A DNA stretch of 64,000 bases from Nymphaea colorata (Eukaryota > Streptophyta > Magnoliopsida > Nymphaeales > Nymphaeaceae), in NCBI RefSeq assembly GCF_008831285.2, contig NC_045141.1, positions 4,295,224 to 4,359,223 on the forward strand. Reading direction: 5' to 3'. Below the pieces are notes generated by a model. That model was not told the DNA's origin and did not search any database. It worked only from the letters and a program-made list of their open reading frames with translations. The position numbers and the translations under genes were made by a program. Below are positions 33,779-45,839 of the stretch, piece by piece. The stretch's first letter is position 1. Each line of letters begins with the position of its first letter.

Positions 33779-34908
33779 CTGGTGCAATGTATCCCATGGT
33801 TCCAAGGGTGGTGGTAAGAGTCGATGACTTGTGACCAACTATAAACTTTGCAATGCCAAAATCACCAACATATGCAGTCATGCTTTCGTCTAGAAGTACA
33901 TTACGTGACTTCAGATCACAATGAAGTATCATCTCCGAGTAACCATGGTGAAGATACTCTAAAGCACAAGCGACATCAATCATGATATCCAATCTTTGGA
34001 AGAGATTCAAGTGAGGGCACCCGAATGTAGACAGACTTCCAGGCTCCCAAGGGGCATGTATTGGAGAAGTAAAGCCTTGAAATCTTCATTAGAGCAAGAC
34101 GTAATGACTTTAACAAGGTTTCGGTGCCTGATTTGGCGCAACATAGTGCATTCAATGTCAAAACTTTTAGATTCTCCCTCAAATGACAAATTAAGGACCT
34201 TAACAGCCACTGTCATTCCATCTGCTAGAATTCCTTTGTACATTGAGCCCAAGCTTCCACTTCCAAGAAAGTTTGCATCACTGGAGTGTAATTCCTCGTA
34301 ATCTTTCAGTGTCATCAGGGCGCTTCGACAACCCCTCTTTCTGTAGCATGAGATACCAATAAGTGTGCAAACAATGACCAAAAGTGCTGAGCCTCCAATT
34401 GCGCAAGCGGCAATGACTCTAGCCTCATTGCTCTTACTTTGCCTCTTGGTTTTGTCTAAGCACAATGGGACATGGAATTTGGGAGCTCCACATAATGCAT
34501 AGTTCCCTAGGAACGATTTGGCAGAAAGGTTTGAAAACTTTCCACCAGTTGGAATCCCTTCTTTCAATCGATTGAAGGTCAAGTCCAAGACCTGGATGTG
34601 TTGAAGTTTTTCCATGATTTTGGTATCTCACTCGAAAGCTTGTTGTGGGAAAGGTCAATAGCTTCAATGTCTACCATATGATCAAGTTGTTCAGGAATGT
34701 GACCATCAAATATGTTGTGAGAGAGATTCAAATACTCTATCATTTGGAGCATTGATAATGATGCAAGCAACTCTCCACTCAGCTTGTTTGCAGAGATATC
34801 CATGTTGATCATCATGGCAAAATTCCCAAGACCCAAAGGCAGGTGACCAGTGATGGAGTTGTCGTGCAAGTATAGCTCCCACAACTCCTTCAACTCACAA
34901 TGACCAAG
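33779..34908 (-). pseudogene. LRR-RLK copy C, truncated first exon
   Basis: Carries the last ~4 LRRs (LSGELLASLSMLQMIEYLNL; FDGHIPEQLDHM), the LRR C-cap (FLGNYALCGAPKFHVPLCLD), a transmembrane helix (VIAACAIGGSALLVIVCTLI) and the kinase N-lobe and catalytic loop (VAVKVLNL, YMPLGSLEV, HCDLKSRNVLLD, GDFGIAKF, GTMGYIAP). The VAVK lysine and DFG are intact. HCD marks a non-RD kinase. Lesions are a frameshift near 34,612, a ~43-bp deletion at about 34,285 removing the juxtamembrane start, and a 1-bp loss near 34,013. The 5' end is cut at about 34,908 by a CTCGAG-type element. The last exon was not found. Confidence 0.9.
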
Positions 34909-36840
34909 CCACAGCTCGAGCATGACTCTTTTAAGCTTGTTTACCAACTCCCCATTTGACCTTTTTTTTTTTTTGGTTTTAAGTTTGAAAATTTTCAAAA
35001 GAATGCCAAGATAAATGCTTTACTGTAGTTCAATCAAATCATTCTTATGAAACTCGAACTTGACTTGTTTATAATCGCGAGTCTTGAGTTAAGCTTGAGC
35101 TTAACACAGCAAATTCGAGTCGAGCTTGAGTTGGCTCTACTTTTTTTACAGATCTATCCACTTGACACACACAGATGGACTCGTCCCTTTTTATAATGGT
35201 GAAATATGATAGTTGGAGTGGGGAAGCTTCAACCTAAGGATGTCAATATGTCTGATTTGAATTGAATATCCAAGCGAACTGCTCCAAAAACATTTGGTTG
35301 AAGAAAAGAAATTTACTAATCAACTAAAAAATCAAATAGGATTTGAAATTAAGAAATGATGACCGTTTAGATTTAGATTCATATATGCATAAATATCTGA
35401 ATGGATTCAGATTTAGTTATATAAGAATATTCAATCGAATTCTGATTCAGATTTAAATATACAAAAATATCCGATCAGATCCAGATGGGACTTAGATTTA
35501 AATAAAATTCTATATTCAATGTTCTTACAGTTTGTAAATCAGCCAGATTCAGTTCAAAATATATGGATTCAGATTCAAATTTTTCATATATGAATATAAA
35601 AATAGCATTCAGGTTGGATTCTGATTGTGACATCTCATTTCAGATTCAGATTAGGATGGAAAAAAATGGATTTAGATCAGATTCAAATTATGAAATCTGA
35701 GTTTGTATGAGGACAAAAATTAGAGTCAGATGAGATTCAGATTATGGAATCTGATTTCGTATTCAAATTTAAATATGACATTTTTTTCATTTGTTTGGGA
35801 GCTCAAAGCCGGCGATGGTTAATAATGTATTTTATTTGAATCCAATTCATTGGTACACCATCCATCCTTGCAGATTTTGCACTTTCTAAATATTCTTCAT
35901 TATTATTTTTTGTATTTAGGTCCATCGATTTTCAAGAAAAACAAGGTCAGTCGTTCTGTCGAGTCCTCCCAACTTCTCCAAGGGTATGGGTGATGACTGT
36001 TCATGAAGTTCTTAATGAGAAGGTTGCCGAATATTACTTCAGCTTCTCCAAGAGTACACCCAAAATTGCATAACGTACCAGCATGCTGGAGCTTGTGGAC
36101 ATTGAGAAATGGTTCCATATTTGGGTGGTAGCATTTTGGATATGAGTAATTACTTAAAACTAAATCCATATCCAATCCGATACTTATATATATTAGAATC
36201 TGAATCCAAATCCAGTCGGATGTTATTTCTTAAATACGAAGACATCTATTTCTTAATCAGCGATAATTTTTTTCCATATCTGTTCTTTTTTTTTTTTGAA
36301 TGGTTCAATTGGACATGCGATCAAGATGGAAAATAACATTTAAAGTCTATCCATCTTAACAAGTGAATGACAAGGCAGTTCCAATTCTTTTGCTTATGTT
36401 ACATGGAAAGGCATGATATCTAGATAAAAGGTAGAAAGAGAGAGAGAACATATAATTAAGTGACAAATTGTCAATGATTTTGCAAAAATTGTCAAAAACA
36501 ATAAAGGAATACAAAAAACATATAAGAGGAAGGGAGGAAGGGGGTAGTGGGACTCAAAAGTGGAGTTCGAGTTGTGTGCGCCGGCCAGTGCACGCAACAA
36601 TCAGATGCCAAAAGAAAATGAAAAAGGGGGCATCTTCGAAATTAGAGAAAAAGAACTGTCTTTTTTAACCTTTTCACTTTTTTCAATTTTTTTATCTGTA
36701 AAGCAAATTTCTTTTTTCCATTTAAACAGGAACATATTTGTCATTAATCATGCTGACCCACAAAATTTTGGTGCACTAAATTACCACGTTTGGTGCAATG
36801 TGTTATTACTTACAAGTATGAACTTGCATTTCACCTCTGC
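34909..36840 (-). repeat. Repeat R1 (copy 4, inverted) with M2 module
   Basis: Order is inverted relative to 19,095-20,900: CTCGAG-type end (34,909-35,165), GATTC array (35,240-35,790), M2 module (35,880-36,130), then the TTTTGGCATATGATTGT-type segment (36,580-36,680) and the block shared with 7,440-7,600. It is non-coding apart from the M2 frame. Confidence 0.75.
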
Positions 36841-36980
36841 AGTCAGTAGCTAGTTCAATTCCCAAATGCCTCTTGCCCTACAAGATTGAAGAAGCACTTA
36901 TAACCCAAAGTTCATCAGTTCTCACTAAAAATGAAACGATGTTGTAAACGCGAATCTCTCTTCTGAAATCCTTCCTAAAA

Positions 36981-36982
<2 letters not shown>

Positions 36983-37050
<68 letters not shown>
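36983..37050. repeat. (AT)n microsatellite, ~34 units
   Basis: A pure AT tract adjoining the truncated 3' LTR of the copia element. A length error in assembly is possible. Confidence 0.95.
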
Positions 37051-37053
<3 letters not shown>

Positions 37054-37072
37054 CGTCGCCAAGATTAAGCTT

Positions 37073-37155
37073 CTTCAGTTTTGAATAACATAGTGTTGGT
37101 GTTATCCTCTCCTTGATTGTCGTCCTCTCCCTGATTGTCATAGATTCTCTTATCA
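37073..37155 (-). mobile_element. Remnant of copia 3' LTR (83 bp)
   Basis: Matches 42,481-42,563 of the 5' LTR with about 5 differences by eye, all transitions. On the - strand it begins TGATAAGAGAATC right after the polypurine tract GAGGGGGAA (37,156-37,164). The rest of the LTR is missing and an (AT)n tract takes its place. Confidence 0.8.
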
Positions 37156-37179
37156 TTCCCCCTCAAGCTGCTCTTGGTG

Positions 37180-37645
37180 TCAACAAGATTAAGCTTCTTC
37201 CTTAGACAATGAAACCGTGGTCCAGCCACTGCTTTGGTCAAGATATCAGCCAACTGTTCTTGTGAGGTGACGAATTCAATTTGAATTTCCTTTTTGGCGA
37301 CTTTCTCTCTAACAAAGTGAAAATAATTTCGATATATTTTGTTCTTGCATGAAAAACAGGATTGGCTGCAAGGTAAGTAGCTCCAAGATTGTCACATCTG
37401 AGTATTGGTGGCCCCGTAATGTCAACCTTGAGTTCCTTGAGAAGAGATTTCAACCAAATAATTTCAGAAGCAGCAATCGCAAGGGCTTTATATTCAGCTT
37501 CTGTGCTTGATCGTGCTACAGTATGTCGTTTAGTTGACCCCCAAGAAATAATATTTCCTCCAAGCAAAGTAAGAAATCCACTAGTTGATCGTCGGTCATC
37601 TGGGCAGCCAGCCCAATCGACATTTGCATATGCTTCCAATGTCAT
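37180..37645 (-). pseudogene. Copia element: RNase H domain
   Basis: C-terminal domain of the polyprotein. It reads VDWAGCPDDRRSTSGFLTLL, SSTEAEYKALA and LRCDNLGATYLAANPVFHAR, and after a frameshift near 37,300 ends with ADILTKAVAGPRFHCLRKKL. The catalytic D, E and D positions (VDWAG, TEAEY, CDN) are recognisable. The frameshift makes it non-functional. Confidence 0.9.
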
Positions 37646-38717
37646 AGACTTGTTTCTTCGAATTTGAAGGCCATATGTGCTTGTGCCTTATAGGTACCGA
37701 AGAATGCGTTTGACATGACCCCAATGAAGATCAGTAGGATCATGCGTAAATTGGCATGCTTTATTAATAGCAAATGAAATATTAGGTCGAGTGAGGGTAA
37801 CATACTGCAGGCTCCAACAATGCTCCTACAGAGAGTAGCATCCATGAGTTTCTCCCCTTCATGTTGTGAGAGAGGTAAGTTGGGAACAGTAGGTGTGACA
37901 ACATCTTTACATTTCTCCATCCCAGCTTTGCTAAGTACATCAAGAATATATTTCTTTTGTGAAAGAAGAAGATGATCTTTGTTAAAGGATACCTCAATTG
38001 TAAGGAAGTAGTGGATTTGTCCTAAGTCTTTGAGGGAGAAGTGTTGTCCAAGCTTTGCTGAGAAATTGAGCATTTCTATCTTGGAGCTGCCAGTCAAAAT
38101 AATATCATCGACATAAATCAAGAGATAAATAGTGTTGGAACCAGAATTGCGAATAAAAAGTGACGAATCAGACTACGATTCCAAAAATTTTTCACTGATA
38201 AGAAACTGCTACAAGCTATCAAACCAAGGTCTGAGAGCTTGTTTGAGTCCATAAAGAGATTTCTTGAGTTTGCAAACATGATTAGGTAACTTTGAACTTT
38301 CAAACCCTGACGGCTGAATCATAAAAACTTCTTCTTTTTGTGATCCATGAAGGAAGACATTATTGACGTCAAGGTGAATGCACCATCCACGACTGAAGGC
38401 AATAGACAGAACAAGACGAATAGTGGTTGGTTTGACAACTGGACTGAAAGTGTCCAAGTAATCCACTCCTTCTCTTTGATTAAATCCTTTGGCCGCTAAT
38501 CTGCCTTGTATATAGTTATAGTACCATCAAAATGCCACTTGATTTTGTAGACCCATCTGCACACAATAACGTTTAAGTCTGGCTGTCTCGGCACAAGGTC
38601 CCATGTTTTGTTTTTGTAAAGAGCATCCATCTTGCTTTTCATAGCATTAACCCAGTTGTGGTCCTGTTGGTCCTCCTTTAGAGGAGTAGGTTTAGTTCGA
38701 GGAGTGGTTTGGGTCAA
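37642..38717 (-). pseudogene. Copia element: reverse transcriptase domain
   Basis: Begins WVNAMKSKMDALYKNKTWDL and [16 protein letters not shown] (38,650-38,520). It continues [20 protein letters not shown] and [20 protein letters not shown] (38,466-38,300). The catalytic box MIYVDDIILTGSS is at 38,121. Frames break near 38,495, 38,210 and 37,800. The YVDD motif is intact, but the FLHG segment reads NNVFLHG where DVNNAFLHG is usual. Confidence 0.92.
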
Positions 38718-39129
38718 GTAGGTGAAGACCCTAGAACGTTGGGTTCCATCTTAGGATGTTGTTATCATGTGATGGTACCTAGTAGGCTCAGCTAACCAGT
38801 TGTTAGGTTCATCACTGGAGGGAGACTCAAAGGAATTAGAACCGGTTTGGACAACTGCAGAACTCGGGGGACTAGGAATGATTCTAGGTAACTCAATAAG
38901 AGACGAACTTTCTTTTGGCTCGTCAGTAGGTCTAGGTTCTATGGATGATTCTAGCCATCTTGAAATGTTTGAGGGAGTAATAAAAGGACCACAATGAGAG
39001 TATAAAAAGCTTCTTTCATCAAATCATCATGTCTAGATATGATGACACAATTGGAGATTGGATTGTAACAGATATAACCTTTATGACAGTTTCCATAGCC
39101 ATTGAAGACACAGGCTTGAGCTTTGGGTT

Positions 39130-39873
39130 CTAATTTGGAAGACGTCTAGGCCCACTGAATGGATAGATGGTACATCCAAAGGTTCGTATATGATTATATT
39201 TTGAAACTTCATGCAAGAGCTTATCATATGGTGTCATTTGCAAATCTGCAATAGGCAACCTGTTAATAAGATGAACAGTTGTTTTAAAAGCATCAAACCA
39301 GAAGTTTTGTGGCATATTGGCATGAATAATCATGGTAAGTCCCATTTCCACCATATGTCTATGTTTCCTTTCTACTATGCCATTCTTTTGAGATGTGTAA
39401 GGGTATGTTATCCATCGACGAATGCCTTGGTTTTCAAGAAAAGTGGTAAATTCTTTGCTCATGAATTCCCCTCCTCCATCTGAATGGAAAATTTTAATTT
39501 TTGTCTCAAGTTGATGCTCTATTATGCTGGAGAATGTATTAAAACATGGAAACATATCACTTTTCTTGGATAAGGGAAAAATCCATGAGAAGCGAGAGTA
39601 GTTGTCAACTATTAAGAGATAATACATATGCCCTTCTCGCGAAGCACATGGTGCTGGGCCCCAAAGATCAACATGTAACACTTCAAGAGGTTTAATCGCC
39701 TGAAACTCAGCCTTAGAAAAAAGAATTTTATGCATTTTTCCAAGCACACATGAAGAACATGAATCCAATTTATGTTTGTCATTAGCAGAAATTAAACCAG
39801 CAACTTTCAATGAGTTCAACAACTGAAAATGAGCATATCCTAGACGTAAATCCATAACTGAAAATCTAAACAA
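39130..39873 (-). pseudogene. Copia element: GAG-pre-integrase and integrase core
   Basis: A 247-codon open frame. The zinc-binding pre-integrase region reads LGYAHFQLLNSL and CSSCVLGKMHK. The integrase core has D (LHVDLWGP), D (HSDGGGEF) and E (NGIVERKHRHMVE). The first histidine of the usual LGHP motif is Y here. The frame ends in SGPRRLPN with a stop before the following linker. 38,718-39,129 is linker sequence with stops. Confidence 0.92.
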
Positions 39874-40019
39874 TAATTTTCAGAAACTAAAGAAGTATTA
39901 GCAGTCTTTAGTTGACCATCATCTTCAATACTGATTGGATTGCTTGTAGAGTCCTTTCTCTCTTTCGTCCATCTATAAGTCTCCTTTCTCAGCAGCCCTT
40001 TGTGAAGAATGTTGCCCAT

Positions 40020-40315
40020 CTACACATTCTTAAAAGTAAAACCATTAGAGGAAAATTCAATAGAGCATTGATTGTCTTTGGTAAACCTTGCAACTGACAT
40101 AAGATTATTGTGTGTCTTAGGGGCATGCAACACATTTTTCAAAGCAAAAGATGAGGTTCTGCTAGGTAGGTATACAGTCCCTATATTTTTAATTAGCATC
40201 TTACTACCATTGCCAAAAATAATAGAATTAGATCCATGATAAGGAACTCTACCTTGCATATCTTGATCTGAGTTTGTCACATGGTGGGAGGTTCCTGTGT
40301 CTGGGTACCAGGCTG
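40020..40315 (-). pseudogene. Copia element: aspartic protease
   Basis: The - strand reads AWYPDTGTSHHVTNSDQDM, with the DTG catalytic triad. IIFGNGSKMLIKNIGTVYLP and LKNVLHAPKTHNNLMSVARF follow. This is the standard copia retropepsin. It ends at a stop after FKNV. Confidence 0.9.
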
Positions 40316-40344
40316 AGTCAAGAGTACTGTTGATAGTTTCTTGA

Positions 40345-41298
40345 CTACTCCCATGTTGAGTGCCATAGCCATAAACGCCTTAGGGATATCATAGCACTGT
40401 CGGCTGTGTGATTTCTTCTTCCATAGTATTGACAAGTTACTCCTTGACTAGACTTGTTAATACTATTATTGTTTTTACCATAGTTTCCTCTTGTTCCATT
40501 ATAGTTTCCCTTCCTCCACTCGGCCTCTACCCCTACTACCATTATAGTTACCATGCCCACGCCCCTGGTCAAAGACATGCCTACACCCTTGTTCAGCAAC
40601 AAAGACAGTGGCTGTAGCTTCAACCTGAGTCAGTTGGGGTGAGGAAAGCATTCCAAGTCACTGCTCTTGACTGATTAACATATCATATAATTCAGACCAT
40701 GAAAGCAGATCTCTAAATGAAGTAATCGTAGTGATGAAAGATTTATATTCAGAACTCAACCCGTTCAAAGTAAAGAGAACTAGATCTGTATCAGAAACAA
40801 AATGTTGCACAGTGCTAAGAGAATCATGTAGAAAACTGATATGTTGAAGATAATCAGTCATAGACAGTCCTCCTTTTTTGACGTTTTGTAGTTCTCGTTT
40901 GAGTTGAATAATATGAAGATTATTGTGTGAGACATACTGTTTTTCAAGGATGCACCAAGCATCTCTAGCAATGCCAACACAAACAAGTTGTGACATGACT
41001 GGTTGAGTCACAGTGACTTCGATCCAACTTAATGCAAGTTAGTCTTCACGATACCATAACTCATAAGCAGGATTTTCTTGAGCGTGTGCTTCATCAAGAA
41101 ATTCAGGAGGCGCAAAATATTTTCCATTCACATACTTAATCAATTTTAACTTTTCATAACACTTTCAATTTGAGAACGCAACAAGAGATAATTTGATCGA
41201 TCAAACTTAATTGAAACCAAACTTGAGAAAGCATTCCATTGTGTACCTGGTAAAGCAGAAGCAGGTCAAGAGACATCAGACAAAGATGACGCAGCCAT
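40345..41298 (-). pseudogene. Copia element: gag
   Basis: ATG at 41,298 gives MAASSLSDVS followed at once by a stop. Beyond it the frame reads LPGTQWNAFSSLVSIKFDRS and NYLLLRSQIESVM. The core (WCILEKQYVSHNNLHIIQLK, LSMTDYLQHISFLHD, LVLFTLNGLSSEYKSF) lies at 41,011-40,660. The zinc knuckle at about 40,420 is CQYYGRRNHTAD, having lost one cysteine. A typical UBN2-type Gag, inactivated by the early stop. Confidence 0.88.
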
Positions 41299-42208
41299 TT
41301 TATACTCGGGCAGAACAATAGTTGGTGAGCACAAGAACTCCTCTAAAAAACTATGTGTCAAAGGAGAGACTTACAGAATCAGGCAATGCTTCGGACCTTG
41401 GGTTAGCTCCCTTTAGCTCCAATCAACGCCAAATTTTACCCAAGGATCTCCAAGGCAACTAGGTTTCAGATGGTATACTGCCCGACAGTTGATCCCCATG
41501 GAAAATCACACAGGGGAGTGACTGATCTGTCGCTGGTGACCAGCGGAGTGCGTTCTCAGGCTTTTGTGACACCAGAAAGCCAGTTGCTAAAGAAAAATCT
41601 GTAACTCCTTAAAGCAAGCTCCAAAAAATCTGAAATTTGTAGGAAGAATCCTCAGATGGAGACAATTCCAAAGATCCCTTGGTCGACCTCTGTCGTTGCC
41701 GGAGCTGAGAGCACCGGCTGATTTTGTGACCGGTTCTCAGGCAGTATTCAAGGGTCGCAGGCAAGCTTCCAGCGACAGGGTCCCTTCAAAAATTCATATC
41801 TCCTCACAGGCAGCGTCAAAAATTCTGAAAATTGGTATGGAGATTCCTGAGATGACGATTCCAACGAGCTATTACATGTCCCCTGCCATTGCCGGAGCTA
41901 ACACTGCCGGCCAAAATTACGAGCAGGTTGTGGTAGCATACAACGAGAAACATGGGAGAAACAGAGGAGCAATAGGGGATAGACGACGAAAAACAATACC
42001 GACTGGTGATGACAATGATTTCGGCTGAGCACATATTAATCCTCAAGTGCTGACAGTTCTAATGAATCCCTGCTCAACTGCTAGGGTCACCAGAGTCGAT
42101 AATGCTGGTGGATTTATCTTGCTGATAACTGTCAGTATTCTCCCAGTGCAGCAGTTCTTGGATGCTGTGTGATTGAGACCAATACTCTGCAACTCCAAAG
42201 CTCTCTTG
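41299..42208 (-). mobile_element. Copia element: 5' leader
   Basis: About 900 bp between PBS and gag ATG. An open + strand frame at 41,696-42,028 is present but has no recognisable domain and is antisense to the element. Confidence 0.65.
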
Positions 42209-42220
42209 GCTCTGATGCCA
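42209..42220 (-). other. Copia element: primer-binding site
   Basis: Reads TGGCATCAGAGC on the - strand, one base from the TGGTATCAGAGC consensus, adjoining the 5' LTR. Confidence 0.85.
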
Positions 42221-42563
42221 AGTTAAGAAACTGAAAGCATACAAGAGAAAGAGAGAAGGAGAGAAAGAGAAGGACACACAAGATAACGTGGTTCAGCTAA
42301 ACAAGCCTACGTCGACACTAACAATTCTCTCTATTCTTCAATGATTCAACCAAGAGGCAGTACAAATATTTATAGTCACTATGTACAATTGAGATCCTTG
42401 ATTTTAGGATCTAGATAGACTTTGGCAAGATTACAGGAGACTGTTTTTAGAAATGGTTCTTGCCTTATCAAGAGAAAATCCTTCAGTTTTGAATAATGCA
42501 GTGTTGGTGTTACCCTCTCCTTGATTGTCGTCCTCTCCCTGATTGTCGTAGATTCTCTTATCA
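42221..42563 (-). mobile_element. Copia element: 5' LTR, 343 bp
   Basis: Starts TGATAAGAGAATC on the - strand and ends ...CTTAACT before the PBS (the expected CA terminus has decayed). It contains two near-repeats of GACAATCA(G/A)GGAGAGG. 42,481-42,563 matches the 3' LTR remnant. Confidence 0.85.
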
Positions 42564-42790
42564 GTCACAACTTCTCACAATGGAAAATTCTTTATGCCAT
42601 GTAAGCTAACAAATATATGCAGAAAGAATGGTAAGGCGATGTTGGTCAAGCTAATGCTCCAGACAAGGATCCGATGCTCCTTTAAGCCAAAACTCCCTTC
42701 GAGTGGGTTCCCCACTATTATATTTTGGATACGCAGAAAGAATGGTAAGGCGATGAAGAATGTTGAGAGAGAGAGAGAGAGAGAGAGAGT

Positions 42791-43373
42791 TCAGAGATCC
42801 ATTAGAGCAACAAAGATGGGTAAACTTCGCTTGTTGCAAGCCACATCAGCATTGGGATTGATAACTGCTTCCACCATCACCTCGAATTCTTCCGTCTGAG
42901 GCATTATCTTCTTTTCCTATTCGCTTGGCACCACTTCCAGAGGCGTGCTTAATCCTTGGGCACTCACCCTAGGGCTGCTGACCTGCCCAAATGCAGAAGA
43001 CACGAATCAATTCCTTGAAAACATCATCGGTTTCATAATTTGTCGCAAAGTGTGAATGGTTATCATGCTTCAGTAGGCCTAGTAACAACGTGGTTTCTTA
43101 AGCCATACCTGGGCTTGTTCCTCTGAGGCACCGGCTGCAGCTCCTCTTTCTGTGTGCAAACTGTAACCGCATAGGCGTGAGAATGAACTATTAAAACCAC
43201 ATATCAGATATGCTAGTGCAGATATAAGTAAGCAAATGTGCACACACTCTCTCAGCCTCCTATGGAAGAAGTGTTAAAACATGGAAAAAAAAAAGAACTG
43301 AAGCATGTTCGTGGTTGTGGTTCGGCATTTTGATGCCTGCATCCATGGGAAAGGGAGCTCTCTCTTTATTCAT
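42791..43373 (-). pseudogene. Three-exon small gene, copy 3 (broken)
   Basis: Exons equivalent to copy 1: 43,311-43,373 (MNKERAPFPMDAGIKMPNHN, open), 43,109-43,160 and 42,791-42,982. Damage is as follows: the first donor reads GAACAT instead of GTACAT/GTAAGT, exon 2 has a 1-bp loss, and exon 3 has a stop within the SEEEKK stretch. ATG lies 4 bp from the LTR edge at 43,378, as in copy 1. Confidence 0.6.
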
Positions 43374-43377
43374 TCTC

Positions 43378-43705
43378 TGATGTTCTTGAAAGAAGATGGA
43401 CTCTCAATATATAGAGTACAGGCCAGACCATTTTAGGTAAGATAATCACGCAAGAATCCTGCATGATAAACAAAATGTCAAGAAAAAAGGGATCATATCT
43501 CTTATCAAGATCTGTTATTGTTATGCAGACTACATTTTGAGTGGTTAATGGATTGAGATAGAAATTGTGTATTATCAAGATCTTGTATACCAAAAATCTT
43601 GTAAGCGAAAACCTTTTTTTGTACTAAATATATGTTGCTCAAAGGAATCAATAAAAACAAGTTCTCTCCAGCTTTATCTTTCAGGGTTCCTCTGTTTTCT
43701 CTCCA
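43378..43705 (+). mobile_element. Copia LTR (copy 4), truncated, opposite orientation
   Basis: Reads TGATGTTCTTGAAAGAAGAT onward with the TATA-like AATATATAGAG. It follows the LTR of 18,178-18,510 in reverse complement until about 43,705, where it breaks before the terminal CA and PBS. Confidence 0.75.
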
Positions 43706-43719
43706 GTTATAATAAAATA

Positions 43720-43925
43720 TTTTTCATTTTTATTTTTTGTATTTAGGTCCACCGATTTTCAAGGAAAACAAGGTCAGTGGTTCTCTCGTGTCCTCCCAAC
43801 TTCTGCAAGAGTATCGATGACGACTTTTCATGATCTTCTTAATGAGAAGGTTGCCGAATAACTTCAGCTTTTGCCGGTGGCCCTGCTACACCCAAAATTG
43901 CGTAATGTACCAAGCAACATCCACT
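43720..43925 (+). other. Module M2 (copy 3)
   Basis: Frame FSRVLPTSARVSMTTFHDLL then NEKVAE, related to 24,715-24,970 and 35,880-36,130. It lies next to the truncated LTR. Confidence 0.5.
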
Positions 43926-45280
43926 CATCAACCTGTTCGTTAATGCTCTTTAAATGATGCTTATAATTAGACTGGAAATTGAAGATGCTTTGCTTTAAAC
44001 AAGTCGTTTTAACAACTTTCTTTCCATTCAAAACAAAGGCACTGTTAAGACCACTTAATGTAAATCAGAAGCAGAGCCACATGGCTAGAAATGGTAGGTT
44101 CGAGCCAAGGAGAGGCAGCTCGAATTTATTCTTGTCTCAAAAGCCAAGGAGTGGACTAGCACGAACTCAGCACAAAACTCAAATTGCTGATGCTAAACTC
44201 AAGCCCAGATTGGGCTGGAGCTTAGCTGGGCCATTATTTAAAAAAAAAAACAATTTGAACATGAGCAGAAACAGCCAGGTTAGAATTTGAGAATTTGGAG
44301 CTTCCTAGCAAGGGGGAAATCTGTGTAGCTGTTCATTGTCGTGACGATGTTGTAAATAATCTTTTACATGTTATCTTATTGATCTTACTCAAGTTTACGT
44401 AAGCTGAGCTTACCAAGTTCAAACTCTACTAGTTTACTTAACTTTAACCCGAACACGACTTGTTTATTAGATGAGTGGAGCTCGATCCAAGTTTAACTAA
44501 GAGAGGTCAAGAGTGAACCAGAGATACTCATAAACATTTATAATACTGTGGCAGCGTCCTCCTATGGAGTAATTGAATATCCAGTGTGTCACTGAAGAAG
44601 ACATCCTGCCATGGATTGTCCAAGAAATGCTGCAATACTTCATGCAGTGAACAAATCAGACCATCTAAACTGAGATGGAAAGCATCAAATAGCAAACCTG
44701 GTTATATGCGCCATAGTGGTGCAAAATTTTGTGCTCAAGTATGGTTAATGACTAAAATACCCTTAGTTGACACTTAACTTTTTGTAAAGACAAAAATAGA
44801 ATGAAAAAAGTAAAGAACAATTCTTTTAACAAATGACCAAAATGTCCTTCCATCCTTTGCTGCATAACGTCTGCTATGTTGGCCACTGCATGACATTTGA
44901 TCTGCCTCTATGTTAGACTGAGAAACAACTTGCTGTTTCTTTGAACTTCCTGTATCTATTTTCCCATTTGGGCTTGATTTTGATTCGGCCCCGTCCACTT
45001 CGCTATATATATATATATGAACTTTGTTCTTGGATGGTTTGAACTTTGAAGATTAGACCATAATGAACGGTAGATTTTATGAATCTTAATATTCTCCTGA
45101 CAGCTCCCATTGAGATTCTACATGATCCTAATAAATTGGCTGAACCTTGTAAGTACCGCCAAGTTTTCAAGTTTCATATATATCTAGCATTTTCACAATT
45201 ATTTTCAACAATTTGGGATATCAAATACTTTAATTTGTCACAGTTCTGATCCAATTACCCTCTAATCTGGTTATTGACTA
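43926..45280. other. Intergenic, no gene recognised
   Basis: Contains weak CTCGAG-type element similarity (44,090-44,240, 44,380-44,520) and a short (AT)n at about 45,004-45,018. No conserved frame. Confidence 0.5.
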
Positions 45281-45289
45281 TATTTTGGA

Positions 45290-45640
45290 ACTCATCTGAA
45301 TTTAAATCTAAACTTCCAACCCAAGCCCTACCTCAATCTAGACTGATAATTCATGTCAAATCTAGATCTAAACTCAATCCAAAATCCGAAGTCAAGATCC
45401 AAAAAACCAAGGCTAAGATCCAGATCTGGATCCAAATCCCAACTTTAGAAAAAAAATAGATCCCTAGATCCCAATCTGGATCTAGAACTGAGCTCTAGAT
45501 CTAAAACTAAGCCTTATATCCAAATTCAAAGTTTTCGATCCAAAATGGAACTTAGAACTATATCCAAATCTAAATCCAAGCTATAAATCCAAAATCCTGC
45601 CCTAGATCCAAAAAGAAAGTTAAAAGTTCATAATTACACT
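45290..45640. repeat. Degenerate GATCCAAATCTA array
   Basis: Imperfect repeats of AGATCCAAATC/TCTAGATC words on the + strand. It resembles the R1 word arrays but has a different consensus. Confidence 0.7.
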
Positions 45641-45839
45641 CGAGAATCAAAATCGAGCCCAAACTGGGAAAAAAGATACAGAAAATCGCCCATAGGTCTA
45701 TATTAGATCACTCAAATGTTTGAAATTGAGCACAAGAATCAATTCTCAACATCATTGGTAAGCTCCCCCTCGCTTTTCACTCAATTTGGGTGGGAAATAT
45801 GGGTGGGCGCGGGGCCGAGCCCAATAATCAATTCTCAAT

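Noticed and set aside
33996-34301. Antisense frames over RLK kinase exons (also 48,990-49,250 and 56,898-57,251)
   Set aside because: Shadows of the minus-strand RLK coding sequence.
41696-42028. 110-codon + strand frame in the copia leader
   Set aside because: Antisense to the element, with no recognisable domain. Probably chance.
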